Below, piece after piece: positions 7,729-15,601 of a stretch of DNA of 62,242 nt. Under the pieces are notes generated by a model. It saw only the letters and a program-made list of their open reading frames with translations. It was not told where the DNA came from and searched no databases. How positions within the stretch are numbered: the stretch's first letter is position 1; each line of letters opens with the position of its first letter. This stretch comes from Candidatus Zixiibacteriota bacterium (GTDB lineage: Bacteria; Zixibacteria; MSB-5A5; GN15; JAAZOE01). The position numbers were made by a program, and so were the translations under genes. The stretch lies in the NCBI GenBank assembly GCA_030668485.1, contig DAOUTW010000024.1:1-62242 (forward strand). The letters are read 5' to 3'.

Positions 7729-10428
7729 ATGGCCGGTGGTACTCTAAAACAGAAAAGCAAATCAGGGCAACTGGGGCGTTTTGCCGTATCATGCCGAGGT
7801 GTCTGTGTCCGGGTTATGGAACGCCGTTATCCCGGTGCTCGCGACCGAATTGAAATCGAGAACAAATGGCTATATGTTTTTAGAGAAACCAGTCCCGGAG
7901 CAACACCGGAACTGGTTGATGAGATCTTTGCCCCCCCGCGTGGGAAGAAAAAATTGCATTTTTGGCGGGCCTTAGAAGTTAAGGGCAAGGTCAAAAGCCC
8001 AAAGGTACGTGAAAATTACAGGAACCGTCCGTCCGGATGGTATCAGGCCGATCCGAAGAAAAAAACCGGGACCTTTCTCTTTTTCCTCAGCCCGATTCAG
8101 ATAGGTCCCAATACTCTAAAAAAACTACAGGACCGGATCAAGGCGCTCGCCGACAAACGTCCCAAATCATCATATATGGGAATGCCCGGTACCGAATATT
8201 ACCTTGATTATGGCGTCGACGAGCATAATTCGAAACAGGTTATAAACTGGCATTCGTTTGAGAAGCAGCCTGCCGGAAGCACCTGTCTTGTCATGGTCCC
8301 GGATCCGTTTGCCTGGGCGGAAGATCTACAGCAACTGGGTTATCAGGTCGCGCTTGAATTGTACCGGGAAACCCAGAAAGATAAATCCCGGGTAAATGAA
8401 GTCCTGGTGGCCGCCGCATTGCGTGGAGCCATGGCTCCGGTCGGCGGCGATTCCGATCCGCATAAAATCGAACGTCATCTTCAGCGGGCGCTGAACTGGT
8501 ATGCCCACGGGCGGTCAAAACCGCCAACTCTGGTGAAGACCAAGCGATTACTTGATCGACGTTCGATGTCGGTGGAAGCGAGAATTACGCCGGATGAATG
8601 GGAAAAATCTCGTGCCGGCGCCGAAAGATCGGTCGACGTGCGACTGAAAATGCATGAAATCGAAACCACCGCTCTCAAAAAGACAGCCAACCGGGAGGCC
8701 AAGCGATTGACCGACTGGCTGGAGGGTGAACGCCATCGTATCGTGGAACAGGCCGGCTTTGAGTTGTTTGAAGACCAGAGAAAATACCGCAGTGCCGGCG
8801 GGCCGGATATGCTGTGGTATCTGGTAACACATTGGGCCAAGGTTACCTTCCGTCTGGGAGAAATCGAAGCCGGTATCCGATTCCAGATAAATACCTATGA
8901 GAAAGAAAGCAAGCGGGTCGTGAAGATGCTGTTTAAGCAGGCGGAGTCGAAAGGCAACTGGTGGGACAAATCCGGCCCCCTTCGCAATGGCATGCTCTCG
9001 ACCTTCAAGCTGGTGGAGAATTTCGCCAATGCCCTGAGTATCTCTGAGGGGAAGCAATTCCAACCGTTTATGAAAAAAGTGCTGGGAATGAAGCTGCTCG
9101 GTTTCAAATGGGTTTCTCCCGATTCATCCAAATTCCCGCGCCTGTTCGGCAAGCCGATTCCGACATCGCTACGTGCGCCGCAAATTGAACTACCATCCGG
9201 AACAAAACTGGCTGACGCCAAAGATGCTTTTGATAAATATCAGGTCGATTCCTGGTTTTCCGGCATCGGAATCGGGATTGCAGCGATTAATCTCACCCTT
9301 GCTCTGGACAAGATCATGTCGGGCAAGGCCAGCAGTAAAGATAAACTGAAGGCCGGATTCGACGGCATTGCCCTGGCCGCCGACATTGCCAAATTATCCA
9401 TAGAAATACCAATGAAACGGGCTGCACAACTGGCCAAAGCCGGGCAGCTCGAAGAGGTGGTCTCCGCTGGCGGCATGACGAAGACAGGTCTGGCGGCACT
9501 GACTCGAGTGGGGGCCGCGGCCGGAGCGGCCGGGTCGTTGATTGATTTTCATACCGCCGTATCGGAGTTCGGTAAGGAAGCGTTACTCAATGAAAATCCG
9601 GAAGCTGCCATGGGACGAGTGCTGCAGGCCACCGGTGCCGCCGTCGGGTTCGGCGCCTGCGTATTCGGGATGATTTTTGGAGGCCTGGTATCGGGTCCTG
9701 CGGGCTGGATCGCCTTGGCGGCAGCCGGCATCTCGATATTCGGCTCCTGGCTGGCGTCGCATTTCAGCCGCACCAAATGGGGCGATATCGCACTTTATTC
9801 TTTCCTGGGTAAGAAAGCCGGAACGGGGTCGTTTTATAAGGAATATTTCGAAGGCCGCGCGAGCAGTTTCGCCAAAAATCTTGATGCCCAGGCTCGTGCC
9901 GCGACCGGCCTCATGGCTTCAATTATTCTTGAATTGCCCTGGGGCACATCGGGACGCGTGCGTATCAAACCCGGTTTCATCGATGATCGCACCAGATATT
10001 TCATCACCTGGCAGCTATGCTACCTCGCCTCGGCCAAAGGAGATCGTTGCTATGCGACGATTGAGACCATATTGAAACCGAAAGAAGGCCTCCTGAGGTT
10101 GAAAAGTTGCACTCGTGTAAATTTTCCGCGAACGGCAAAGTTTACTGTCGGCAGACAATCACTGATTGAGAAAGTCAAGCTGGTCGATGGACGTTGTGTG
10201 GAGTTCGAAATCTTTCCGGAACTGTCGCCATTTTTTAAGCAGCAAATAGCCAAAGAGGTAACTGTTTTCATGTGGATCGATGTTTATGGTGACGGCAAAG
10301 TCACCGTGCCGCTGGAATACGACACCGAATTTGAATATAGACTTCCCGATGGCACCAAGCGCAAATTGAATCGACATGGCGGCCTCACTGCCGGGACAAC
10401 TCGGAGTGAATCGACGGAAATAAAATAA
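7729..10428 (+). CDS. VasX/BTH_I2691-like large membrane-active T6SS effector (putative)
   Basis: The 899-aa protein lacks a signal peptide. The N-terminal part contains IENKWLYVFRE and LVMVPDPFAWAEDL, which resemble the conserved N-terminal region of VasX-type effectors. Two hydrophobic stretches follow (about residues 505-525 and 640-685). The second has the pattern SGPAGWIALAAAGISIFGSW then a TKWGD motif and SFLG, which resembles the segment of VasX/BTH_I2691-like proteins that inserts into the membrane. After it comes a beta-rich C-terminal domain ending with a YRLPDGTKRKLNRHG strand reminiscent of the PAAR-linked module. A GGGAAG site precedes ATG 7729. It probably permeabilises the target inner membrane, with the DUF1795-like protein as chaperone. 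Family assignment is from motif memory and needs a profile search. Confidence 0.6.
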   Translation: MAGGTLKQKSKSGQLGRFAVSCRGVCVRVMERRYPGARDRIEIENKWLYVFRETSPGATPELVDEIFAPPRGKKKLHFWRALEVKGKVKSPKVRENYRNRPSGWYQADPKKKTGTFLFFLSPIQIGPNTLKKLQDRIKALADKRPKSSYMGMPGTEYYLDYGVDEHNSKQVINWHSFEKQPAGSTCLVMVPDPFAWAEDLQQLGYQVALELYRETQKDKSRVNEVLVAAALRGAMAPVGGDSDPHKIERHLQRALNWYAHGRSKPPTLVKTKRLLDRRSMSVEARITPDEWEKSRAGAERSVDVRLKMHEIETTALKKTANREAKRLTDWLEGERHRIVEQAGFELFEDQRKYRSAGGPDMLWYLVTHWAKVTFRLGEIEAGIRFQINTYEKESKRVVKMLFKQAESKGNWWDKSGPLRNGMLSTFKLVENFANALSISEGKQFQPFMKKVLGMKLLGFKWVSPDSSKFPRLFGKPIPTSLRAPQIELPSGTKLADAKDAFDKYQVDSWFSGIGIGIAAINLTLALDKIMSGKASSKDKLKAGFDGIALAADIAKLSIEIPMKRAAQLAKAGQLEEVVSAGGMTKTGLAALTRVGAAAGAAGSLIDFHTAVSEFGKEALLNENPEAAMGRVLQATGAAVGFGACVFGMIFGGLVSGPAGWIALAAAGISIFGSWLASHFSRTKWGDIALYSFLGKKAGTGSFYKEYFEGRASSFAKNLDAQARAATGLMASIILELPWGTSGRVRIKPGFIDDRTRYFITWQLCYLASAKGDRCYATIETILKPKEGLLRLKSCTRVNFPRTAKFTVGRQSLIEKVKLVDGRCVEFEIFPELSPFFKQQIAKEVTVFMWIDVYGDGKVTVPLEYDTEFEYRLPDGTKRKLNRHGGLTAGTTRSESTEIK

Positions 10429-10464
10429 TGTAAAAATCGGACATATAGGTTGATATAAAACAAC

Positions 10465-10493
10465 TTGACATGGGCAAAGCAGGGTGGTAATAT
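10465..10493 (+). promoter_or_regulatory. Sigma-70 consensus promoter for the T6SS core operon
   Basis: TTGACA at 10465-10470 and TAATAT at 10488-10493 are separated by exactly 17 bases. The site lies in the 140-bp gap between the 899-aa effector gene and the first ClpV gene, about 80 bp before the start codon. It would let the ATPase-sheath-tube-baseplate genes be transcribed independently of the upstream cargo block. Confidence 0.75.
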
Positions 10494-10574
10494 TAAAGGT
10501 TATCATCGCAATACAAAATTTATCGGTTGAACGGCAAGGGTGCCGTTAAGCTGATAGCTAAACAGTAGGTGGAT

Positions 10575-12023
10575 ATGGATATAGCCAACTATTCTTCGGA
10601 TTCGCGGGCCGTTATCAAAAACGCCAGGGAAATCGCCACTTCCTTCCGGCATCCCGAGATCGAAATCGAACATCTTTTGATCTCCACCGTCCGGCAGGAA
10701 GGTTCGCAGGTTGAATCGTTTCTCAATCAATTGGGAAAGAGTCCCAAGTTTGTAGAATCGATGTCCGAGACTTACCTCAAGGATCAGTCAAGCCGGGCGA
10801 CGGCCAAGGAAAAACTTAACATCTCACCGGCGGTACAGGAAGTCCTTGCGCAGGCGATTGAGGAGAAAGCCAAGCTTTTCGATACCCTCGTCGAGCCGGA
10901 ACATATTTTTATTGCCATCTTCGATCCCAAGTCGGCTCTCGCGCCGTACCTCCGGGATAAAATCGGTATCCGGAAAGAGGATATCTACCGCGCCATAGCC
11001 GAAAGTAAAGCTGTCGAGGAGATCGCTTCCGGTCCGAAGGCGGCGGCCGGAGAAGAGGGAGTCGAAGGCGAGAAAAAGATTTCCGGCACTCTCCGGTATT
11101 GCATCGACCTGACCAATCAGGCGGCGGCGGGAGAGTTCGATCCGGTTATCGGGCGGGACAAGGAGATTCAGCAGGCGATCCAGATCCTGTTGCGACGCCG
11201 CAAAAACAGCCCGATCCTGCTGGGCGGTCCCGGTGTCGGCAAAACCGCTATTGTCGAGGGCTTATCCCAGGCGATTATCGACGGCCAAATTCCCAAAGCG
11301 CTGGAAGGTGTCAAGATGATGGAGCTTGATATGGGAGCGATGGTCGCCGGCGCCAAATATAAGGGCGAATTCGAGGAGAGGCTGAAAACGCTTCTCGGCG
11401 AAGTGGTCAAGGCAGCCGGGAAAGTGATCATTTTTATCGATGAGATACATACCATCGTAGGCGGTGCGGGAGGCAACGATGCCGCCAATTTGCTGAAACC
11501 GGCGCTGGCACGGGGACAGATAAAACTGATCGGCGCCACCACCGAAGAAGAATACACCAAGCATCTGGAAAAAGACAAAGCGCTGGAGCGCCGTTTTGAG
11601 AAAATAAAAGTGGAAGAACCGAGTTTTGACAATGCGGTGCGAATTGTCAAAGGAGTCGTCAGTAAGTATTCCGAGCATCATGAAATAGAATACACTCCCG
11701 AAGCTCTGGTCGCATCGGTCAAACTGGCCATGCGTTACCTGAGCGAGAAAAACCTGCCCGATGTCGCCCTCGATATCATCGATGAGGCCGGATCGGAGTA
11801 TGGTGTCAAAGAGGAGTTTGCCAAAGCAAAAATTCCCGATATCAAAAAGCAAGTCGGCGAAGTCAAAAAACTGATCGCCGCCTGCGAAGGTAAGGATCCG
11901 ACCAAAGACAAGGAAGTGTTTGAAAAACTGAAATCGGGTTACGAACAATTTTCACAAAACATGAATTTGCTTCAGGGATACTGGGGACATCGAGTCGATA
12001 TCCAGGCGGGAGAGACGGCATGA
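10575..12023 (+). CDS. tssH-N: ClpV/TssH N-terminal half: Clp-N domain plus first AAA+ module
   Basis: This 482-aa protein holds a Clp_N repeat domain (about residues 1-150) and a first nucleotide-binding domain. Walker A is GGPGVGKT with Lys223; Walker B is IIFIDEIHT; the arginine-finger region is KDKALERRFEK. ClpV strips contracted TssBC sheath so it can be reused. A ClpB/ClpV protein normally carries both AAA+ modules in about 850 aa; here the chain stops in the linker after the first module. The stop overlaps the next start (ATGA, 12020-12023), giving translational coupling. I chose ATG 10575, with AGG five bases upstream; GTG 10569 is an alternative. The AAA+ call is firm and the ClpV role follows from position. 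Confidence 0.9.
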   Translation: MDIANYSSDSRAVIKNAREIATSFRHPEIEIEHLLISTVRQEGSQVESFLNQLGKSPKFVESMSETYLKDQSSRATAKEKLNISPAVQEVLAQAIEEKAKLFDTLVEPEHIFIAIFDPKSALAPYLRDKIGIRKEDIYRAIAESKAVEEIASGPKAAAGEEGVEGEKKISGTLRYCIDLTNQAAAGEFDPVIGRDKEIQQAIQILLRRRKNSPILLGGPGVGKTAIVEGLSQAIIDGQIPKALEGVKMMELDMGAMVAGAKYKGEFEERLKTLLGEVVKAAGKVIIFIDEIHTIVGGAGGNDAANLLKPALARGQIKLIGATTEEEYTKHLEKDKALERRFEKIKVEEPSFDNAVRIVKGVVSKYSEHHEIEYTPEALVASVKLAMRYLSEKNLPDVALDIIDEAGSEYGVKEEFAKAKIPDIKKQVGEVKKLIAACEGKDPTKDKEVFEKLKSGYEQFSQNMNLLQGYWGHRVDIQAGETA

Positions 12024-13114
12024 ATGAAATAATCAATCTCGATGAGATCAAAGAGGGGTTTGCCGAGAAAGTTAAAAACTTCAAGGCTCTCGAAGAGGTG
12101 GTCAAAACGCTGGAACATAAGGTCGACGATTCCGATATCGCCGCCGTCATTGCCCGCCGCACCGGAATACCGGTGACCAAAATGATGACCGCGGAAAAAG
12201 ATCGACTGATTAACATGGAAGCGTTTCTGGCCAAAAAAATCATCGGCCAGGAAAACGCCATCAAGGCGATTGCCAATGCCATTCGCAAAGCCCGCGCAGG
12301 GCTGAAGCTGCCGTATCGTCCGGTCGGATCGTTCCTTTTTCTGGGACCCACCGGAACCGGCAAGACGTATCTGCCGAAACTGCTGGCCGAGTTCCTTTTC
12401 GACGATAAAAATGCCATGGTCAGGCTCGATATGTCGGAGTTTATGGAATCGCATTCGGTGGCCAAAATGATCGGGGCTCCTCCGGGATATGTCGGATACG
12501 AGGAAGGCGGGCTGCTGACCGAGGCGGTCAGGCGCAAACCGTTTTCGGTCGTACTTTTCGACGAGGTCGAGAAAGCTCATCCTGACGTGTTCAATGTCCT
12601 GTTGCAATTGCTCGACGACGGCCGTTTGACCGACGGTCAGGGCCGGACGGTCGATTTTTCCAATACTCTCGTGGTGCTGACATCGAATTTTGCGGCGGAC
12701 AAAATTCTCGAAGCCGACGCCGAGGGGCGCGAGGTCGATATGGAGGAGGTCCGAGGATTTCTGTTCTCCAAGTTCCGGCCGGAATTTTTGAACCGCCTCA
12801 ACGAAATTATCATTTATCACTCTTTTACGCAGGAACAGGTTCATAAAATCGCCGCTCTGGAATTCGAGCAACTGTGCGTATTACTTAAAGATCTGAACAT
12901 CAAGGCAGAATTAAGCGACGATGCTCTGGCCAAGCTGGGACGCGACGGATATACTCCCGAACTGGGCGCCCGGCCGATTCAGAGAACCATCGAGCGCGAC
13001 ATAATCAACAAGTTATCTGTTGATATAATCACAGGTAATGTATCATCCGGCGATAATATTCTAATCGATGTCAAGGATGATGATTATTTGTTTACGGTAA
13101 AGGCGAAATCTTAA
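12020..13114 (+). CDS. tssH-C: ClpV/TssH C-terminal half: second AAA+ module and D2-small domain
   Basis: This 364-aa protein begins in the inter-module linker, runs through the typical IAAVIARRTGIPV motif, then the second AAA+ module: Walker A GPTGTGKT with Lys115, pore loop PPGYVGYEEGG, Walker B VVLFDEVEKAHP, the FRPEFLNRLNE motif and sensor-2 ELGARPIQR. All are intact, so it should hydrolyse ATP. It overlaps the upstream half by four bases in a different frame. Together the two proteins rebuild a full ClpV, presumably as mixed rings. It ends 22 bp before tssB. The split could be real or come from a base-calling indel; both ends look like natural termini because the ATG overlaps the stop and lies in a linker. 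Confidence 0.9.
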   Translation: MNEIINLDEIKEGFAEKVKNFKALEEVVKTLEHKVDDSDIAAVIARRTGIPVTKMMTAEKDRLINMEAFLAKKIIGQENAIKAIANAIRKARAGLKLPYRPVGSFLFLGPTGTGKTYLPKLLAEFLFDDKNAMVRLDMSEFMESHSVAKMIGAPPGYVGYEEGGLLTEAVRRKPFSVVLFDEVEKAHPDVFNVLLQLLDDGRLTDGQGRTVDFSNTLVVLTSNFAADKILEADAEGREVDMEEVRGFLFSKFRPEFLNRLNEIIIYHSFTQEQVHKIAALEFEQLCVLLKDLNIKAELSDDALAKLGRDGYTPELGARPIQRTIERDIINKLSVDIITGNVSSGDNILIDVKDDDYLFTVKAKS

Positions 13115-13136
13115 ACTTAAATATATGGAGGAATAG

Positions 13137-13580
13137 ATGGCAAAGTTCATCCTTGGTGCGACCGAAAAGGTGAAACGGGACGATTCTATTCCCGTCGAGC
13201 TTCTTCCGTCGAACAAGTTGCTGTACGCCGCAAAACTGAACAATGATGAGGAGGCGGACGTCTCACCGACCAGATGTAATAATCTCAAAGAGGTCTTTGA
13301 GAAATTCAGGCCCGATTTCTCGGTCGAAATGGAATCGGCCGACGGCGAACAGGTAAACGCCGATTTTGAAATCAAGGCCATGAAGGATTTCGGTAGTAAG
13401 GAGCTGATTGAGAAAGACGATTACCTGCAAAAGGTTTATTACGGCAAGGAAATCCTCAACGATCTCGAAAAGCAACTCAAGAAAAACAACGCGTTGAAAA
13501 AGACTTTGAGCGACAAGGATAAGAAAGACGCCTTGCTCAAGCTGGCGCGATATTACATTGACCTTCTCGGTGAAGAATAG
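13137..13580 (+). CDS. tssB: T6SS sheath small subunit TssB (VipA-like)
   Basis: The 147-aa length and order (directly before the large sheath subunit) match TssB. The sequence has the usual plan: a short N-terminal strand region, a central segment with the pattern FRPDFSVEMES and ADFEIKAMKDFGSKELIEKDD (the domain describing the phi-x-phi range before the long helices), and a C-terminal helical part (LNDLEKQLKKNNALKKTLSDK). TssB and TssC together form the contractile sheath around the Hcp tube. A strong GGAGG site precedes ATG 13137. The gene lies 17 bp before tssC. The call rests on motif pattern plus synteny. Confidence 0.85.
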   Translation: MAKFILGATEKVKRDDSIPVELLPSNKLLYAAKLNNDEEADVSPTRCNNLKEVFEKFRPDFSVEMESADGEQVNADFEIKAMKDFGSKELIEKDDYLQKVYYGKEILNDLEKQLKKNNALKKTLSDKDKKDALLKLARYYIDLLGEE

Positions 13581-13597
13581 AAAAGAGGTGATCATAG

Positions 13598-15031
13598 ATG
13601 AGCGAAGATGAAAAACAAGAACTGCAGCCACAGAAGGAAGAGGCGGCCGAGGCAGCTCCCGCACAAGAAGTAGAAATAGAAAAAATATCCGACGATGAAT
13701 TTGCATCATTGCTCGGAGAATCGTTCGGTGATTTCAAAAAGCTGTCGGCCCTGCTGCCATCATTCAAGACCTCTGATGGCGACCTGGTCAGGGGTGTGGA
13801 ATGGCTCGACCCCAAGAAGAGTTTCCAGCGCAAGGAATTTTTGACCAAGGACAATTTCGCTATGCAGCGCAAACTGCTGGCGCAACGTCTCGATATGTGG
13901 GTCAAGAATCTGGCGGGGGAGGGCGATCTCGACAAAGTCCGCCAGAAATGCACCGAAGAAGCGACCAAGCTGGAAGCCAATCTCGATAAGAACATGAAAA
14001 AAGTCCACCGCGCCAGTCGTGAGCTCGAAATGAATTATCGGGCCATCGATAAATTCTTTTCCAACGCTCAGATGGAGCCGGATGAGAAGGTTAACGCTTA
14101 TTTCTCCAATGTCAGCGCCGAGGAATTGGTTAACCCCGATGACAAAGAAAAATTCGAGACCCTGGCCAAGGCTATCTCGGATGAATACCGGGAATGGGAT
14201 ATCTACAACAGTTATGCCATGTGTGTCGTTCCCGGATATCTCGGCAGCGTGGAAAATATCGATACCCTGTCCCGCCAGTTGGGACTGCCGAACAAGGTCC
14301 ATGTCATGACCGACCTGCCTGACTTCGAAAGCGTCGATGAGGTCATGGAAATGCTCGACGATCCCAACTATGCCAACTTAAACGGCATCGACGATTACAA
14401 GCAGTATGTCTCCCTGTTTGCCAACTATGTACTGGCTCGTGAGAAAAATCAGTACGAGGATGAGGATATGTGGATTCCGCCGTCAGCCTCGGTTGCGGGT
14501 AAAATGTATCAGGGTGACACCACTGTCGGTATGCAGCAGCCGATGGCCGGTTTCAAATTCGGAAAAATCAACGAGGCCAAGTACCTTCGTTTCCGGGCCA
14601 ATCAGCCGGATGCCAGTAAAATCAACGAGAAGGGTGTCAACCCGCTGGTCGATTTCAAGGGCTCACCGGTGGCGATGGGCGCTGCCACGCTGTTTACCAA
14701 GGAGACCTTCAACGTTTACTCGATCCGCCGCACCTACGATTACGTCTACAAAACGTTGCGCAATTACCTCAACAAGCAGACGTTTTCGGTTATCGATCAG
14801 AAATTCATCGATACCATGCGGCGCGATATCGACAAGTTCATGAAGGCGATCTCCGGCGGCGATAATATCCTCCAGGATTACAAGGTGGAAATCTTTGCCG
14901 ACGAGGCAATGCGCAAGCGCCAGGAAATCGACATCAAGGTTGCGCTCAATCCGAAGTATCCGGCGAGGACATTCAATATCGAATTCGCGGCCTGGAATGA
15001 TGACGATCAGACAAATGTAAAGGATAAATAA
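13598..15031 (+). CDS. tssC: T6SS sheath large subunit TssC (VipB-like)
   Basis: The 477-aa protein matches TssC in size and plan: an acidic N-terminus, a RGVEWLDPKKSF stretch, a helical middle region, and a C-terminal domain with GVNPLVDFKGSPVAMGAATLF, VYSIRRTYDYVYKTLRNY and a final strand YPARTFNIEFAAW. The G-x-N-x-(x)n-G-x-T-L motif before an R-R-x-(x)n helix is shared with contractile tail sheaths. It polymerises with TssB and is the substrate for ClpV recycling. The first 40 residues are rich in Glu and Ala, unlike proteobacterial TssC, and may hold the ClpV-binding helix. An AGAGGTG site precedes the ATG. Confidence 0.87.
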   Translation: MSEDEKQELQPQKEEAAEAAPAQEVEIEKISDDEFASLLGESFGDFKKLSALLPSFKTSDGDLVRGVEWLDPKKSFQRKEFLTKDNFAMQRKLLAQRLDMWVKNLAGEGDLDKVRQKCTEEATKLEANLDKNMKKVHRASRELEMNYRAIDKFFSNAQMEPDEKVNAYFSNVSAEELVNPDDKEKFETLAKAISDEYREWDIYNSYAMCVVPGYLGSVENIDTLSRQLGLPNKVHVMTDLPDFESVDEVMEMLDDPNYANLNGIDDYKQYVSLFANYVLAREKNQYEDEDMWIPPSASVAGKMYQGDTTVGMQQPMAGFKFGKINEAKYLRFRANQPDASKINEKGVNPLVDFKGSPVAMGAATLFTKETFNVYSIRRTYDYVYKTLRNYLNKQTFSVIDQKFIDTMRRDIDKFMKAISGGDNILQDYKVEIFADEAMRKRQEIDIKVALNPKYPARTFNIEFAAWNDDDQTNVKDK

Positions 15032-15122
15032 TCTGTTTTGCCTGGGATGACGGACTGACTGTGATTGAGCACAAGGCAAACAAACCAGTTTGGAGCAACC
15101 AACAAAATAAGGAGAGCCGATC

Positions 15123-15533
15123 ATGGCCCACAGACCAAAACTAGAAATCGATGGTGTGCCGTTTTTAAATGTATATCAAGTGTCTTATAACCTATATACG
15201 GCAAAAGACGAAACCGGTCGTCCTTCGGATCGGTCGCACATCGGAACCATCAAGGTCACCATCGAATCCGACAAGGAAGGCAATGTCGATATTGCCCGCT
15301 GGGCGATGGATACCAGTAAGCCGAACTGGAAAGGCGGAAAGGTAATCTTCATTAACCCCGATGATGCAACTATGAAAGAGCTGACCTGGGAAGAAGGGTT
15401 TATTACCAAGTTTGAAGAAACTATTCCGCACGTGAAGGACCGGCCCGACGATCAGATTTACCAGTATTTTGAGATTTCATGTCATAAACTGATGGTTGCC
15501 GATGCCGAAATCGACAACCGTTGGGAAGAATAA
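15123..15533 (+). CDS. tssD: Hcp/TssD tube protein of the Bacteroidota (T6SSiii-like) type
   Basis: The 136-aa protein contains KLEIDGVPFLNVYQVSYNLY, then DETGRPSDRSHIGTIKVTIES and a W-x-M-x-(x)n-WKGGKVIF block. This is the pattern of Bacteroidota TssD rather than of proteobacterial Hcp1. Hcp hexamers stack into the inner tube that is propelled by sheath contraction and may carry small effectors in its lumen. It has a strong AAGGAG site, a 91-bp leader and a stable hairpin immediately downstream, features expected for the most abundant product of the operon. Alignment with T6SSiii Hcp proteins is from memory. Confidence 0.85.
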   Translation: MAHRPKLEIDGVPFLNVYQVSYNLYTAKDETGRPSDRSHIGTIKVTIESDKEGNVDIARWAMDTSKPNWKGGKVIFINPDDATMKELTWEEGFITKFEETIPHVKDRPDDQIYQYFEISCHKLMVADAEIDNRWEE

Positions 15534-15547
15534 TTAATCAATTTACG

Positions 15548-15579
15548 GACTTCGGCGGGCGATATGGCCCGCCGAAGTC
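15548..15579 (+). terminator. 13-bp stem hairpin between hcp and vgrG
   Basis: The arms GACTTCGGCGGGC (15548-15560) and its reverse complement (15567-15579) are perfectly paired with a six-base loop. No T-run follows, so it is not a simple intrinsic terminator. Placed 15 bp after the hcp stop, it could attenuate transcription or protect the hcp 3' end so that Hcp exceeds VgrG. Confidence 0.7.
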
Positions 15580-15601
15580 TGGCTGATAACGGGAAGAGAT
15601 T

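Noticed and set aside
10569-13114. Split ClpV as a plain pseudogene
   Set aside because: Both halves keep all nucleotide-binding and sensor motifs and the junction has an ordered ATGA overlap; a pseudogene would be expected to lose motifs. An assembly indel remains possible and is noted.
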